Shown here piece after piece: positions 27,401 through 34,434 of a stretch of DNA of 41,350 nt. The translations under genes and the position numbers were made by a program. The stretch is from assembly GCA_017621115.1 (NCBI GenBank), contig JAGATU010000079.1, forward strand, positions 1 through 41,350, written 5' to 3'. Each line of letters starts with the position of its first letter. Position 1 is the stretch's first letter. The DNA comes from Lachnospiraceae bacterium. Lineage in GTDB: Bacteria; Bacillota_A; Clostridia; Lachnospirales; Lachnospiraceae. The notes under the pieces are model-generated. The model searched no databases. It worked only from the letters and a program-made list of their open reading frames with translations, and had not been told where the DNA came from.

Positions 27401-30400
27401 GAACGGCTTTATAGGCATCGGGATCCTGTACATACACGTTGTATGGTACGGTATAAATATCACAGTCCATTTCATCTGCTGCTGCCGTTTTCTTTTCATA
27501 GCAATATACACCGTAGTTCGCAATATCGTTTTCGTCGCCAATTCCTAAATAAGCAAATACAGTAAATACGGCGTTCTTTATTTTGTTCCCATTGTCAAAG
27601 TCTACCTTATCTAACTGAACATCTGCATGCAGTGGTTTGTTATAGTACGAAACGGCATCACTGATACTTCTTGTGTATTCATTATCAACATCTGCACCGA
27701 CCGAGAAAGAACTGTTCACGTATCTTGTAATGCTTTTTCCGGATGCTTCATAGGTTGTTTCTCCATAACCTTTTAACAGACCGGAAGGTGGTATGATTTC
27801 TACGATTTCATACATACCTTTCCATAACCCTTTAATATTGGCAATGCCGTTGCTATTGGTAACAAATACGTGTTCCGTTGATTGTCCATCTGGAAACGTA
27901 ATGGTTTTTCCGTCAGCAGAAACAGTAAACGTATCCCAATTTGCATTCAAGGTATGGTTTGCCAGATTTTTGGTTTTGGTAACAACAGTCGCGTTCGGAT
28001 CGTTGGATGTATAAACAAATTCTGACTGGAAGATTGTTCCAATATTTTCAGTTGTAAATCCGGTTTCTTCATTATAATTATGAAGGTCAATACTTGAGAT
28101 TGCGACATAAGTAGAATCCTGTTCATTTGCACGAATAAGAGAGCTACTTGTCGAGTTAATATCTTGGGGTTCAATGATGGTGCCTTTTGCGTACACAACA
28201 TTGCCCTGAACATCTTTAATATCCTCTGCTGCACGAAGTACATACATAGCACCAGCTTTCGGTTTTGTTTCGTACTTCGTGTAAGTTTTATTTCCGTCTG
28301 TTTCAATACCTGTTGAAACAGGACCGGTTTTTGAAATACTGATTTCATATTTCACCGGCGTATTGCGGAATGTCGTATCGTTTGTATTTTTAATGGTATA
28401 ATGCTGCTCATCAGCGCCATTGGTATCAATTACAACATCATAGTTATTTTTATCTTTATAAGTACTGTTTGCATTCGGTGTAACACCGGCTTTCCAGTCG
28501 CCGTAATAACCGCTGGGGGTTTTCGTCTCGACGATCTTAAAATAACCTTTATTGGTCTGTTCGTCATAATATAGATTTTTTGTACTTACATATTTGTTTT
28601 CTGTCGCACTATATAATAATTTGACAGCATCATAACTAGATGGATTAGCAATGTAAGTATCATAATCGACTGCATAGATACGATCCTTTGAACCGGTTTT
28701 GCCAACACAATATACATTATAGTTATCAATATTATTAGTATCCCCGCTTCCTTTATAGGAGAAAACGGTAAACTCTGCATCTTTGATAACATTTCCGTTC
28801 ATTGCATCGCGTTTGTCTGCATCAACGGTAGCCTGATAAGGTTTATTGGTATACACTGTCTGATACTCTATATCGCTGACTTTCGTATCGGCAGAATTTA
28901 CATTTGCATATCCTTTTACGGGAGCTTCTGTCTGTTTGTAATCGTATTTTTCTTCATAATTACTATACAGAACCAGAGGAATTGAGTTATTGCTATTTCT
29001 TCTTGTGATTTCCCACTGGTATTTATTGTCTGCGGTTTTCGTTGCTACTGCACTTGCAATCGTAGCACCATAAGTTGAATCACTAACTGCCTTTCTTGAT
29101 ACGTTTACCTGAATGGCATTTGCATAAGTACTATCAACCGTATAATTTTTACCATTGTCATTCGATTTATTATTTAACATCTTTACCGTACCATAAGGCA
29201 GAACGGGCGTAGCTGTCTGAATGTTATTGCCAGTGGATACGGTTTCATTTTTGGTATTTCTGACATCATAAGTCATTTTTGCGCCCAAAGATGTACTGGT
29301 GTCTTTATTGGTCGGGTAAGAAGTGTCACTAATCAAATAACGGTATTCGTCTTTTAATTTAATGCGGATGGTTGCATTATAGGTAGTGTTAGCACCTTCT
29401 GTGACATTCCAGGTAACCGTACTGCCGGAATGGTTAATGGTTCCGTTTGCCGTACTGGTTGATATAATGTCAAAATAGTCGGATACACTATCCTCAAATA
29501 CTTTATTGACAGCATTTGTGTTAATTTCTTCATCCACAATCGCATTTTTTACAACAGATTCTGCAATACCGTTTAAGGCATCTGCTAAAGAACTTCTATT
29601 TGTAACCACTGTGGTAAAGAATGTCTTCGAAACCTGACTCTTACTATTTGTACCTGACAACTCTTCTAAATAAGTTGTATCTCCGGCACCATTTCCTACG
29701 CCGATACCAATGGTATATAAGGTTACCGGGCAACTGTCATGTGCCTTGATTAAGTTGGCAACGTTTGTTGCGTTATAATAAACCGTGTTTCCATTTAAGG
29801 TACGTAAATCTGTGGAATAATGATAACCGCTTTCTTCTTCACTGTCTGTCATAAAAATGATATTAAACGGCCGTTTGGCTTCTTCTCCGGTTCTTTGCGT
29901 CATTAACATATAGGCAAGATTTAAGGACGGGGCGTAGTCTGTACCGCCACCTGCGATTATAGAAGTTAAGTTAACGCTGACATCATTTACATTTTGTAGT
30001 CCTCCGTTATAATGAACTAATCCTTCCTGACTAAAATCATATCCGTTTACAACACCTGCACGGCTGTCATCGGCTGCTTTTTCAAATCTTCTTGCAAGAT
30101 AGTCTTTGTTTATGCCAGAGCCGGGTACTACGGTACTGCCAATTTCGTCAGTTTCAACCCATGCTAAACCCAACCGAGAAGAATAATCATCGCGGTTGCC
30201 ATACTGCCAAACGGAAACACGGGAAGGTGAATCTGTATTATATTGCTCATCTAATGTTCTTAATAATTCAATAATGGTCTGTGCAAATAATTTTTCATAA
30301 TTAAAACGAGATGCTGAACTACAGGAATAGTTACTCCATGTTTGGATTTGTTCAAATTCGAGATCACTCGCAAAGTTTACTCCTGTAAGATAATAGCATT

Positions 30401-32243
30401 TTTCGTTGTGATGTTGTGTTAACGCTGTATTTTCCCTGCTGGTATCTACATGATTTACATCTTTTACAGCATACATTTTCATCATGGTATTATTGCCCAT
30501 GAAACCAATATGGTTTCCGTTTTGATCGAAATGGTACTTGTCAATTGAATAATCATATGATACCTGCTTGACACCAATCTCATCTGTTCCAATATTGATA
30601 TGTCCATCTCCATTCAGATCAAAACATGCATCTTCATAGTAAACTTCTGCTGGATAGTCTCCTAAATTGATATGCAGAAGCTGTGTGTTATCGGTATCTT
30701 CGGCATAATAACCCCATAATACGCCATGTGTACCCACTGCCGTTTTAATAGTTATATACATTTTTTTGCCATCTGGAAGTACATAGTAATGCGATTTTAG
30801 CAAGCAAGGACTCTGCGCAGCCGCATACTGCGCGTAAGGGGAATATTGGTAGTGACCACCGCTTCCATCTTTATTTGATGCATAACCAAGAATACTTTGG
30901 TCAGCGCAGTAAAACCACATTTGCGCCCAGTCAACCATGGTTGAATCGGAACGATCAATAGCAATAGCATAATCAGCACCTATATATTTTTGTGAAGTAA
31001 TTGTTCCGGGAGTATCTTTTTCTGTTAAATAGATTTCTGCATAGCCATTTTCAATATCCGTCCAGCGGGCATTTTTTGTAATGGTGACTGTTGGTGCGGT
31101 ATCATCCCCTGCTCCTTTGGTTGCGGTTGTTGTATGATCCGGATAATTTGTAGAGGCATACATGTCAGCTAGTAAAGAGAGACTGAGAGATTTTAAGGAG
31201 AATGTGTGTACCGGTTCTTTTTCAGATACTTCCAGTGTAATTTCTTTTATATCTTCTTCCTTGTCAGCATTCTCGTATGCTTCTTTATTAAATACCTGAA
31301 ATTCCGATGCGTATATAACAATATCTTCATCCGCCATCAAAATATAGTTTCTTTGTAAGTCAGCATCATAGAGAACATTTAGTTCAATTCCATCTTTGGT
31401 TTCTGCGGTAAACTGTGTATAATATTCTTCATCCGTAGAGCCAAACAGGTAAATAATTTCATCAGCGTATGCACTTGTCTTAGATAAAGTAGGAATATTG
31501 TTTAGAGTTCCTTCTGTCTGTAACGTAATTGCATGTTTTGTACCTTGTTTTTTTTCTGCAGATAATGTGATATTTGCAGGTGGCATAGTAAACCGATATT
31601 GATTGTTACCCAATTTTTCACAAAATAGTGTTACCGTTTCTTCTTTTTCATCGTCGAAATAAGAATACGTTACGTTTGAAGGGATTATACCTTCTTCACC
31701 GGTAAATGAAAATTCTACTATATCTTGTACACATGCACTCTCTGGAATATTTATTAATAGTTGATTAATACTTTCTTCTGTATAGTTTATTTGAAATGCA
31801 TCTTTGATTTGAAATTCTGCTTCTATTGTGACACCATTTTTGTTTGCATTGACGGTATAGAAATTTGTGTCTTTATTCATGACAGCAATCGGATAGTCTT
31901 CTTTTGTTACAGTATCATATGCTTTTAGTGTTTTTAAAACATATCCATCATTTTCATGAACGTAAAAGTCTGCGGATGTCTGCTCTGCATAGTCCGTACT
32001 GCCATTAGCAAATTCAATACTGCCACCTTTGGTAGTATTAACTGTGATGTGACAGTTTTTTTCTGAAGATGTAATTGCAAGAGCATCCTCAATTTCCTGT
32101 TCCATGGATTCGAGAATACTGTTTTTCTTATCTTCAAATTCTGATACATTAACTTCTGTTGCGTTTATCCGTATTGGACTAAAGATGACTAACAGAGTTG
32201 TAATAACTAATATAAGACGAATATTCCTACTTTGCTTTTTCAT
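21465..32243 (-). CDS. Giant 3592-aa surface protein: vWA, SpaA/Cna-B and DUF11-like modules
   Basis: The start is set at 32243 (MKKQSRN) because GGGGGAG lies 8 bases upstream; a frame 6 codons longer has no such site. A signal peptide ends near residue 30. A vWA domain spans about 420-900, with MIDAS-like DRSDS (about 428), GGGTDYAPS (about 765) and FMTDSEEE (about 795). Inside it sits an extra segment with a Ca-loop-like DLNGDGHINIGTDE (about 550). Two about 400-residue SpaA/Cna-B-type repeats start near 1141 and 1541. DUF11-like repeats (KNTGDCDL) lie near 1975 and 2335, SpaA modules near 2500, 2760 and 2905, an X2-like module near 3155-3218, and two SAPET repeats near 3025 and 3348. The end is VKTGDNN, a membrane helix (about 3521-3548) and a 45-residue tail. 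It is probably a pilin/adhesin-like display protein. Confidence 0.9.
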   Translation of the reverse strand: MKKQSRNIRLILVITTLLVIFSPIRINATEVNVSEFEDKKNSILESMEQEIEDALAITSSEKNCHITVNTTKGGSIEFANGSTDYAEQTSADFYVHENDGYVLKTLKAYDTVTKEDYPIAVMNKDTNFYTVNANKNGVTIEAEFQIKDAFQINYTEESINQLLINIPESACVQDIVEFSFTGEEGIIPSNVTYSYFDDEKEETVTLFCEKLGNNQYRFTMPPANITLSAEKKQGTKHAITLQTEGTLNNIPTLSKTSAYADEIIYLFGSTDEEYYTQFTAETKDGIELNVLYDADLQRNYILMADEDIVIYASEFQVFNKEAYENADKEEDIKEITLEVSEKEPVHTFSLKSLSLSLLADMYASTNYPDHTTTATKGAGDDTAPTVTITKNARWTDIENGYAEIYLTEKDTPGTITSQKYIGADYAIAIDRSDSTMVDWAQMWFYCADQSILGYASNKDGSGGHYQYSPYAQYAAAQSPCLLKSHYYVLPDGKKMYITIKTAVGTHGVLWGYYAEDTDNTQLLHINLGDYPAEVYYEDACFDLNGDGHINIGTDEIGVKQVSYDYSIDKYHFDQNGNHIGFMGNNTMMKMYAVKDVNHVDTSRENTALTQHHNEKCYYLTGVNFASDLEFEQIQTWSNYSCSSASRFNYEKLFAQTIIELLRTLDEQYNTDSPSRVSVWQYGNRDDYSSRLGLAWVETDEIGSTVVPGSGINKDYLARRFEKAADDSRAGVVNGYDFSQEGLVHYNGGLQNVNDVSVNLTSIIAGGGTDYAPSLNLAYMLMTQRTGEEAKRPFNIIFMTDSEEESGYHYSTDLRTLNGNTVYYNATNVANLIKAHDSCPVTLYTIGIGVGNGAGDTTYLEELSGTNSKSQVSKTFFTTVVTNRSSLADALNGIAESVVKNAIVDEEINTNAVNKVFEDSVSDYFDIISTSTANGTINHSGSTVTWNVTEGANTTYNATIRIKLKDEYRYLISDTSYPTNKDTSTSLGAKMTYDVRNTKNETVSTGNNIQTATPVLPYGTVKMLNNKSNDNGKNYTVDSTYANAIQVNVSRKAVSDSTYGATIASAVATKTADNKYQWEITRRNSNNSIPLVLYSNYEEKYDYKQTEAPVKGYANVNSADTKVSDIEYQTVYTNKPYQATVDADKRDAMNGNVIKDAEFTVFSYKGSGDTNNIDNYNVYCVGKTGSKDRIYAVDYDTYIANPSSYDAVKLLYSATENKYVSTKNLYYDEQTNKGYFKIVETKTPSGYYGDWKAGVTPNANSTYKDKNNYDVVIDTNGADEQHYTIKNTNDTTFRNTPVKYEISISKTGPVSTGIETDGNKTYTKYETKPKAGAMYVLRAAEDIKDVQGNVVYAKGTIIEPQDINSTSSSLIRANEQDSTYVAISSIDLHNYNEETGFTTENIGTIFQSEFVYTSNDPNATVVTKTKNLANHTLNANWDTFTVSADGKTITFPDGQSTEHVFVTNSNGIANIKGLWKGMYEIVEIIPPSGLLKGYGETTYEASGKSITRYVNSSFSVGADVDNEYTRSISDAVSYYNKPLHADVQLDKVDFDNGNKIKNAVFTVFAYLGIGDENDIANYGVYCYEKKTAAADEMDCDIYTVPYNVYVQDPDAYKAVQVLYNESKGYYTNTAPLYATSINNGHFKIIETETPEGYFGDWKEGINPNALTDYQYKNAYDMVIAQNSVRNQIFDVRNTDKAVNTYTNKGVKYQIEVEKIGDVATGTETLEDGTESVIYTELGLPGAWYVVRAAEDIYDIQGNLIYNKGELITPTTPTAERPSLVKETEQDSSCYVYLKDLDLSEYEQRADSNHVLHIDSTIQNGISVEDIDGFETEGTYVRKTDYFEDETYQYNDLYDEYDLDCANGIITFADGQTTDRIFVTGNDGKAIIKYLWKGSYEVTELKAPTGYVRGRSYTVDILDNDIRVRKPTNSAFSIFESVTNDYTSTVTGNVIFFNDRQKPNDDTPSDGYDPKDNNPSISLTKSVEEHLYRPLETAYYHVKVKNTGDCDLVNAVITDCMDNGEEVVIATIDRLAIGEEQTFDYEFIVPETDEPGTVHNNVAIVTAHSESVPEFGIPEKEVSDRDNEKIKVIDDMGVLKESDKNLYINGETITYTIYVKNNEIVYGDYVLTDEEEDYFASEDYFNHVSGNNLYDDVDADMTVIAHKKSVIPEDYNPSMSYTFFSQTDLFDDPVHKMYSIKALMQETKLKTLHNIVVTDNFLSDATLVSGSIDNGSLSDNSISDNTISGNSLNGIVTSGYKELGDLTYISGNIDERISYDKDGKVVIQYLKPGETAILRYTMEIGENFDGSYVDNFVEAVCAEGLKDNDEKKVYIENPEIKIIKSAREHSYNGNDVLDGVNNHVEYDVTVTNTGDCDLTDTLVRDTVLIDGTFLTDVKVYDAEGLLVEQIQDSVSENSVNDNSVSGNSITNRYPDLFTCSVSENSVALGDLPVGYSKTITYTYDLSREQAGKYVANIMAVDAVTTPDPDNPDKPQKPVKDTDDEVVYSSVQIGIRKLADTNGVSKPIKNALLGLYAAKDITNIFGDVIITEGTFLKQTYTDEDGFARFNLADYPIGEYLVKEIEAPNGTYRSDAILYLHTLDYRFNDDITDVYVGGVIRDQASRVKVFLYDDNTMEELADAKLLVSTDKNATLSVSGNSTSENTTPSDDIVDVYITKVTNGEGYEIYGCIPGQTYYLIEDTARTGYVNEIVRDLSDTALHTTSEEKNIISFVVPEYTTTTINDEDNRLYTKIENSSEVKPYNLRITNDFVQGEVKIYKTGDLLDSWNIIDKVVHWFKSVFTYIKGSVSDVEFTITANEDIYHPDGVTGIIYHKGDVVKENVKSITKDAIEYTDNAGLVTFTEMYLGEYVITETRGREGLYITEPIAIKLEYKDQDTPIVYATESEMAIHNPKQEVTINIYKRDKDTGNLLEGAEFELYAAEDIYNDANEIITKKDELLETGIITDENGYACVESELANGYVYYLKEVKAPENYYIDKENEKIYVDTTSTQFLDKQLVYDVTVLNDRSDDKLTVLKSAPETIDVTETLRFTVDRISNDCRVPVDDFTVIDVLPADKVDIQTLYTGSFTEDVPMKVYIRSSSWKPSSTSVSNNSTEETKVNETNTKETDEASQDKEDTYIFTTGERAWQNGSVGALSFVANANPTDLVKITMDDKEVPNDGYNKVATIGETSIFFNSDYLNTLAAGEHVLKFIYKNGTASTTLTINGVDSSIGSNNTDTDTTDNTDKPSVDTSSDGWILWSDNVSSGNGATLAKESLNLANNERIAQIKIEFGTVPAGFINSMEDKPYYEGPVDDLEENAEILNHISLTGTAFGKKLKDDDDTTTTTTVPDPKIVVKKSAPETAVIGESVQFTIDEIRNDSTKEVNRFTLSDELPKNVNMTSLYTGTYSDELKYTVLYKTNLTSDWKVWKSDVSTTKGQTLQVSDLSLSTNEYITEFAMQYGTVPPGFCLNANDRATYHVTVGNAKEGTKLVNNIHLTAYRNKNKLTSDDTTTTTVQKKPTTKITVKTGDNNYLYAICLMLFILSVIGFVAYSAIVAVKHVTKDSIIDNGDSMTIIPGKKFGNKSQKTLAEIMKEKSIDS
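24230..25590 (-). repeat. Ser/Asn tetrad clusters (S-[EDG]-N-[ST]) between modules
   Basis: Three linkers of the 3592-aa protein are built from short S-[EDG]-N-[ST] units: SLSDNSISDNTISGNS at about 25500-25560, SVSENSVNDNSVSGNS and SVSENS at about 24920-25030, and SVSGNSTSENTTPS at about 24250-24310. At DNA level TTTCCACT and TTTTCACTTAC recur. They sit between DUF11-like and SpaA modules, so they look like expandable spacers. The units are not classical N-x-S/T sequons. Confidence 0.6.
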
Positions 32244-33117
32244 TTTGTATCTCCCCCTCATTTTCTTCTATTATGGCAGTTTCATATATAAAATCTGTTA
32301 TAATACTTTGTGTTTGTTGTTTTTGAATTTTTATTTTTTCATAATCTACATTTTCAGGATATTGAATAATCCTTTCATTGATATCTAAGACTTCTGTGCC
32401 ATATAGTTCGTTATACCCGGTTGCAATCCATAGCGTATCAAACATGACATCCATTTCAGCATTTACTTTTATCGCTTCCTGTCCTTCTTCACTGTTGATA
32501 TATTCATCCCATGAGGAATATCCATAGCGATAATAAAGCATCTGTTCCATATCTTCCCATTCATATTCTTTGGCGGCCTCTTCGCATTCATGTTTCAGTC
32601 GAAACGTGATTGCTTCGCAACGTTCTTTACTTGGTGTGAACTGACAATGGTTATAGATATATGTAATCAGTTCATTTTTTGTCTGTGATTCAATTTGCGA
32701 TGGATAAGCGTTTCTGGCATCTTCCGTTAGTTGTTTTTCCAGTTCTGCTTTTTGTAATCCCATGTTTTCGGATATCCATTCGTCTGTTCCATCATATTTT
32801 ACGTTTTTGAGTTCCTCGGTGCTTTCGATTAGCATGTTTATCTGTTCGTCAATAATTTCCTGTGGCACTTCATAATCCGAGGTATCGGGAACATGAACAT
32901 TTAGCTGATTGTATTTGCACAATTTAATTTCATCATCTTCATATACATAAGTAATAATTTTGGGTTCTTCGACATATACAGAAGGTTGATTTTTTTGGAA
33001 TCCTTGTATGTCATTTTCTGACAGTTCTTGTTGTGTTACTTCTTTCTTTTCACAGGCGCATAGTGCTAATGCTATTATTAACAGTCCTGTACCTATATAT
33101 AGATGTTTCCATTTCAT
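32227..33117 (-). CDS. Lipoprotein with trigger-factor-like chaperone domain lacking PPIase
   Basis: The signal MKWKHLYIGTGLLIIALALCAC ends in the lipobox L19-C-A-C22, so the protein should be anchored outside the membrane. From residue 64 it follows trigger factor: LCKYNQLNVHVP, EVPQEIIDEQINMLIES (87-100, the strand and helix before the PPIase), then directly DEWISENMGLQKAELEKQL (112-130) and a helical chaperone-arm-like part to about 250. The FKBP-type domain is absent. The family is also near SurA/PrsA foldases. The last codons overlap the start of the 3592-aa gene by 17 bp, which points to translational coupling. The inferred role is a dedicated extracytoplasmic chaperone for the giant exported proteins. 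The ribosome site is weak (AGAAAG). Confidence 0.75.
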   Translation of the reverse strand: MKWKHLYIGTGLLIIALALCACEKKEVTQQELSENDIQGFQKNQPSVYVEEPKIITYVYEDDEIKLCKYNQLNVHVPDTSDYEVPQEIIDEQINMLIESTEELKNVKYDGTDEWISENMGLQKAELEKQLTEDARNAYPSQIESQTKNELITYIYNHCQFTPSKERCEAITFRLKHECEEAAKEYEWEDMEQMLYYRYGYSSWDEYINSEEGQEAIKVNAEMDVMFDTLWIATGYNELYGTEVLDINERIIQYPENVDYEKIKIQKQQTQSIITDFIYETAIIEENEGEIQNEKAK

Positions 33118-33152
33118 AATAATCAGCTACTTTCTAAAAATACTATACTAAT

Positions 33153-33199
33153 TACAAGTGCTATACACTAGTAATGATTACAAGTGTATAGCACTTGTA
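33153..33199. promoter_or_regulatory. Two tandem 21-bp palindromic operators
   Basis: Site 1 (33153-33173) is TACAAGTG-N5-CACTAGTA and site 2 (33179-33199) is TACAAGTG-N5-CACTTGTA, a perfect palindrome. Site starts are 26 bp apart. The pair also forms a 19-bp inverted repeat (33151-33169/33183-33201). They lie 36-82 bases before the lipoprotein start at 33117, as expected for a dimeric regulator controlling the whole train. The regulator is not identified. Confidence 0.75.
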
Positions 33200-33215
33200 A
33201 TATCTTTCGTATATA

Positions 33216-33244
33216 ATAATGCTATATCTGTCGATATTTTTCAA
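33216..33244 (-). promoter_or_regulatory. Possible promoter of the surface-protein train
   Basis: On the minus strand TTGAAA (33239-33244), 17 bp, then CATTAT (33216-33221). Transcription would start near 33210 and run through the two palindromes, consistent with repression by a bound dimer. The -10 box is only a moderate match. Confidence 0.4.
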
Positions 33245-33515
33245 GCATTTTCTTTTTGAGCATAGAAATTATAGGCACTAAAATAAGTTCTTATCAAAAA
33301 TTTACCTTGTCGGAAAGTTTTGTCAGATATCAAACCATGGTGCAATTCATTCGTAATTCACTACAGTGTACTGGTGGCAGTTTTCTATGTGTAGCAATGC
33401 TATATCCAGCATTTTTAAGGGTAATAATTTCAAAAAAGAGTATTGATGTGTATAAAGAGTGAATCAAAAAACATGGTAAGAATTGTATTAGATGTATCAT
33501 TTAATTATTGGAAAC

Positions 33516-33551
33516 AAAAAAGCAAGCGACGTATATATCGCTTGCTTTTTT
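33516..33551 (-). terminator. Bidirectional terminator after the Pro-rich protein gene
   Basis: A perfect 14-bp stem, AAAAAAGCAAGCGA / TCGCTTGCTTTTTT, with an 8-base loop. A and T runs on both sides allow function in both directions. It lies 18 bases past the stop at 33570. Confidence 0.9.
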
Positions 33552-33569
33552 CTGTGGCATTATATTGCT

Positions 33570-34235
33570 TTATTGATTTTGTAAAAAGTCTTTCATGAAA
33601 TCGTCAACTATAGCTTGAGGTAAATCCGGGTTTGTCGGATCTCCAATCCAATCGCCAATAAACAGCGGGGTGTCAGGATAAGCCGGTGATGTAGGAGTGC
33701 TGCTCGGTTGAGAAGGTGTGTTCTGAGTTACTTCCTGTGCCGGTTCGCTCGGCTGAGCAGGTTGTGTTGGCTGTGTCGAAGCCGGCTCATTCGGTTCACT
33801 CGGCTGAGCAGGCTGTGTCGGTGTGTTCTGAGCCACTTCCTGTACCGGCTGGGATGTTGCAGTATTACTGTTGTCTGTTGTTACTTTGGAAGTTTCAGCT
33901 TTTGCCGTTGTTGTTTCTGTGGCATCCTTCTTTGCTGTTTCCGCTGTTTGGGTTTCTTCCTTTTCTTCTGCTACCTCTTCAACCTGTGGGGTGGTCTTTT
34001 TGTTTTTGGTAGTATTTGCTTTCGCTTTTTGAAGCGTCAGCTGTTCTTCCGGCTCTTCTTTGATCTCTTCCTCGATCGGTGTTTCTGCTACTTCTGTTTC
34101 TTCAATGGCTTCTTCTGCCACGATCGGTGTTTCTTCCTTATCTTTATAGTTAAAGTATGCGGTTGTGCCAAGAGCTGCAATCAAAGCGCACGTTACACCG
34201 ACTAAGCAAGTTGTAATCAGTTGTTTATTTTTCAT
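33570..34235 (-). CDS. Membrane-anchored Pro/Glu/Thr-rich protein (221 aa)
   Basis: The start is ATG at 34235, with AAAGGAG 8 bases upstream. A frame three codons longer begins at a GTG inside that ribosome site and is rejected. Residues 4-25 form a single membrane segment or uncleaved signal. Residues 30-85 are Glu-rich, 85-130 Lys/Thr-rich, and 130-190 carry imperfect repeats of the type TQPAQPSEP. A more ordinary end (TPLFIGDWIGDPTNPDLPQAIVDDFM) looks like the conserved functional part. This looks like a stalk that spans the cell wall and carries a short C-terminal motif. Function unknown. The promoter at 34302-34330 and the shared palindrome at 34337-34352 link its control to the XRE gene. 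Confidence 0.8.
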   Translation of the reverse strand: MKNKQLITTCLVGVTCALIAALGTTAYFNYKDKEETPIVAEEAIEETEVAETPIEEEIKEEPEEQLTLQKAKANTTKNKKTTPQVEEVAEEKEETQTAETAKKDATETTTAKAETSKVTTDNSNTATSQPVQEVAQNTPTQPAQPSEPNEPASTQPTQPAQPSEPAQEVTQNTPSQPSSTPTSPAYPDTPLFIGDWIGDPTNPDLPQAIVDDFMKDFLQNQ

Positions 34236-34301
34236 AATTATCACTCCTTTAAAAATTGTATGTCACTATCCTAACGGATAGTAGTTTCCTTTTCTAATTA
34301 T

Positions 34302-34330
34302 AATATAGCACGCATTTCCCTTTGCGTCAA
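34302..34330 (-). promoter_or_regulatory. Sigma-A promoter of the Pro-rich protein gene
   Basis: On the minus strand TTGACG (34325-34330), 17 bp, then TATATT (34302-34307). The start would be near 34295, about 60 bases before the ATG. A small hairpin, CTATCC/GGATAG (34267-34282), lies in the leader. Confidence 0.75.
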
Positions 34331-34336
34331 GCAAAA

Positions 34337-34352
34337 GTTTCTCGAAAGAAAC
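34337..34352. promoter_or_regulatory. Shared palindromic operator, copy A
   Basis: GTTTCTTTCGAGAAAC when read on the minus strand: arms GTTTC/GAAAC, spacer 6. It sits exactly 6 bp upstream of the -35 box (34325-34330). The centre is near -50, more typical of activation than of a block. The same layout is found at 35389-35404 and 39569-39584. Confidence 0.7.
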
Positions 34353-34434
34353 ATTTTTTTATTTATTTTACTGGGTTTTACTATAAAATATCGTATTTTT
34401 GTGAAATTTCAGTTACATTCACCATATCTTGTGT

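Larger units (their letters stand above)
33118..33569. other. Regulatory intergenic region upstream of the surface-protein train
   Basis: Contains two tandem palindromes (33153-33199), a possible minus-strand promoter (33216-33244) and a bidirectional terminator (33516-33551). A TTG-started 68-codon plus-strand frame (33256-33462) has no ribosome site or recognisable domain, and I do not call it. Confidence 0.6.

Noticed and set aside
33256..33462. 68-codon plus-strand frame starting with TTG
   Set aside because: No ribosome site, no recognisable domain, and it lies in a regulatory region.
33708..34205. 165-codon Cys/Phe-rich frame opposite the Pro-rich protein gene
   Set aside because: It mirrors Glu/Lys/Thr-rich codons of the minus-strand gene, has no ribosome site, and its composition is implausible.
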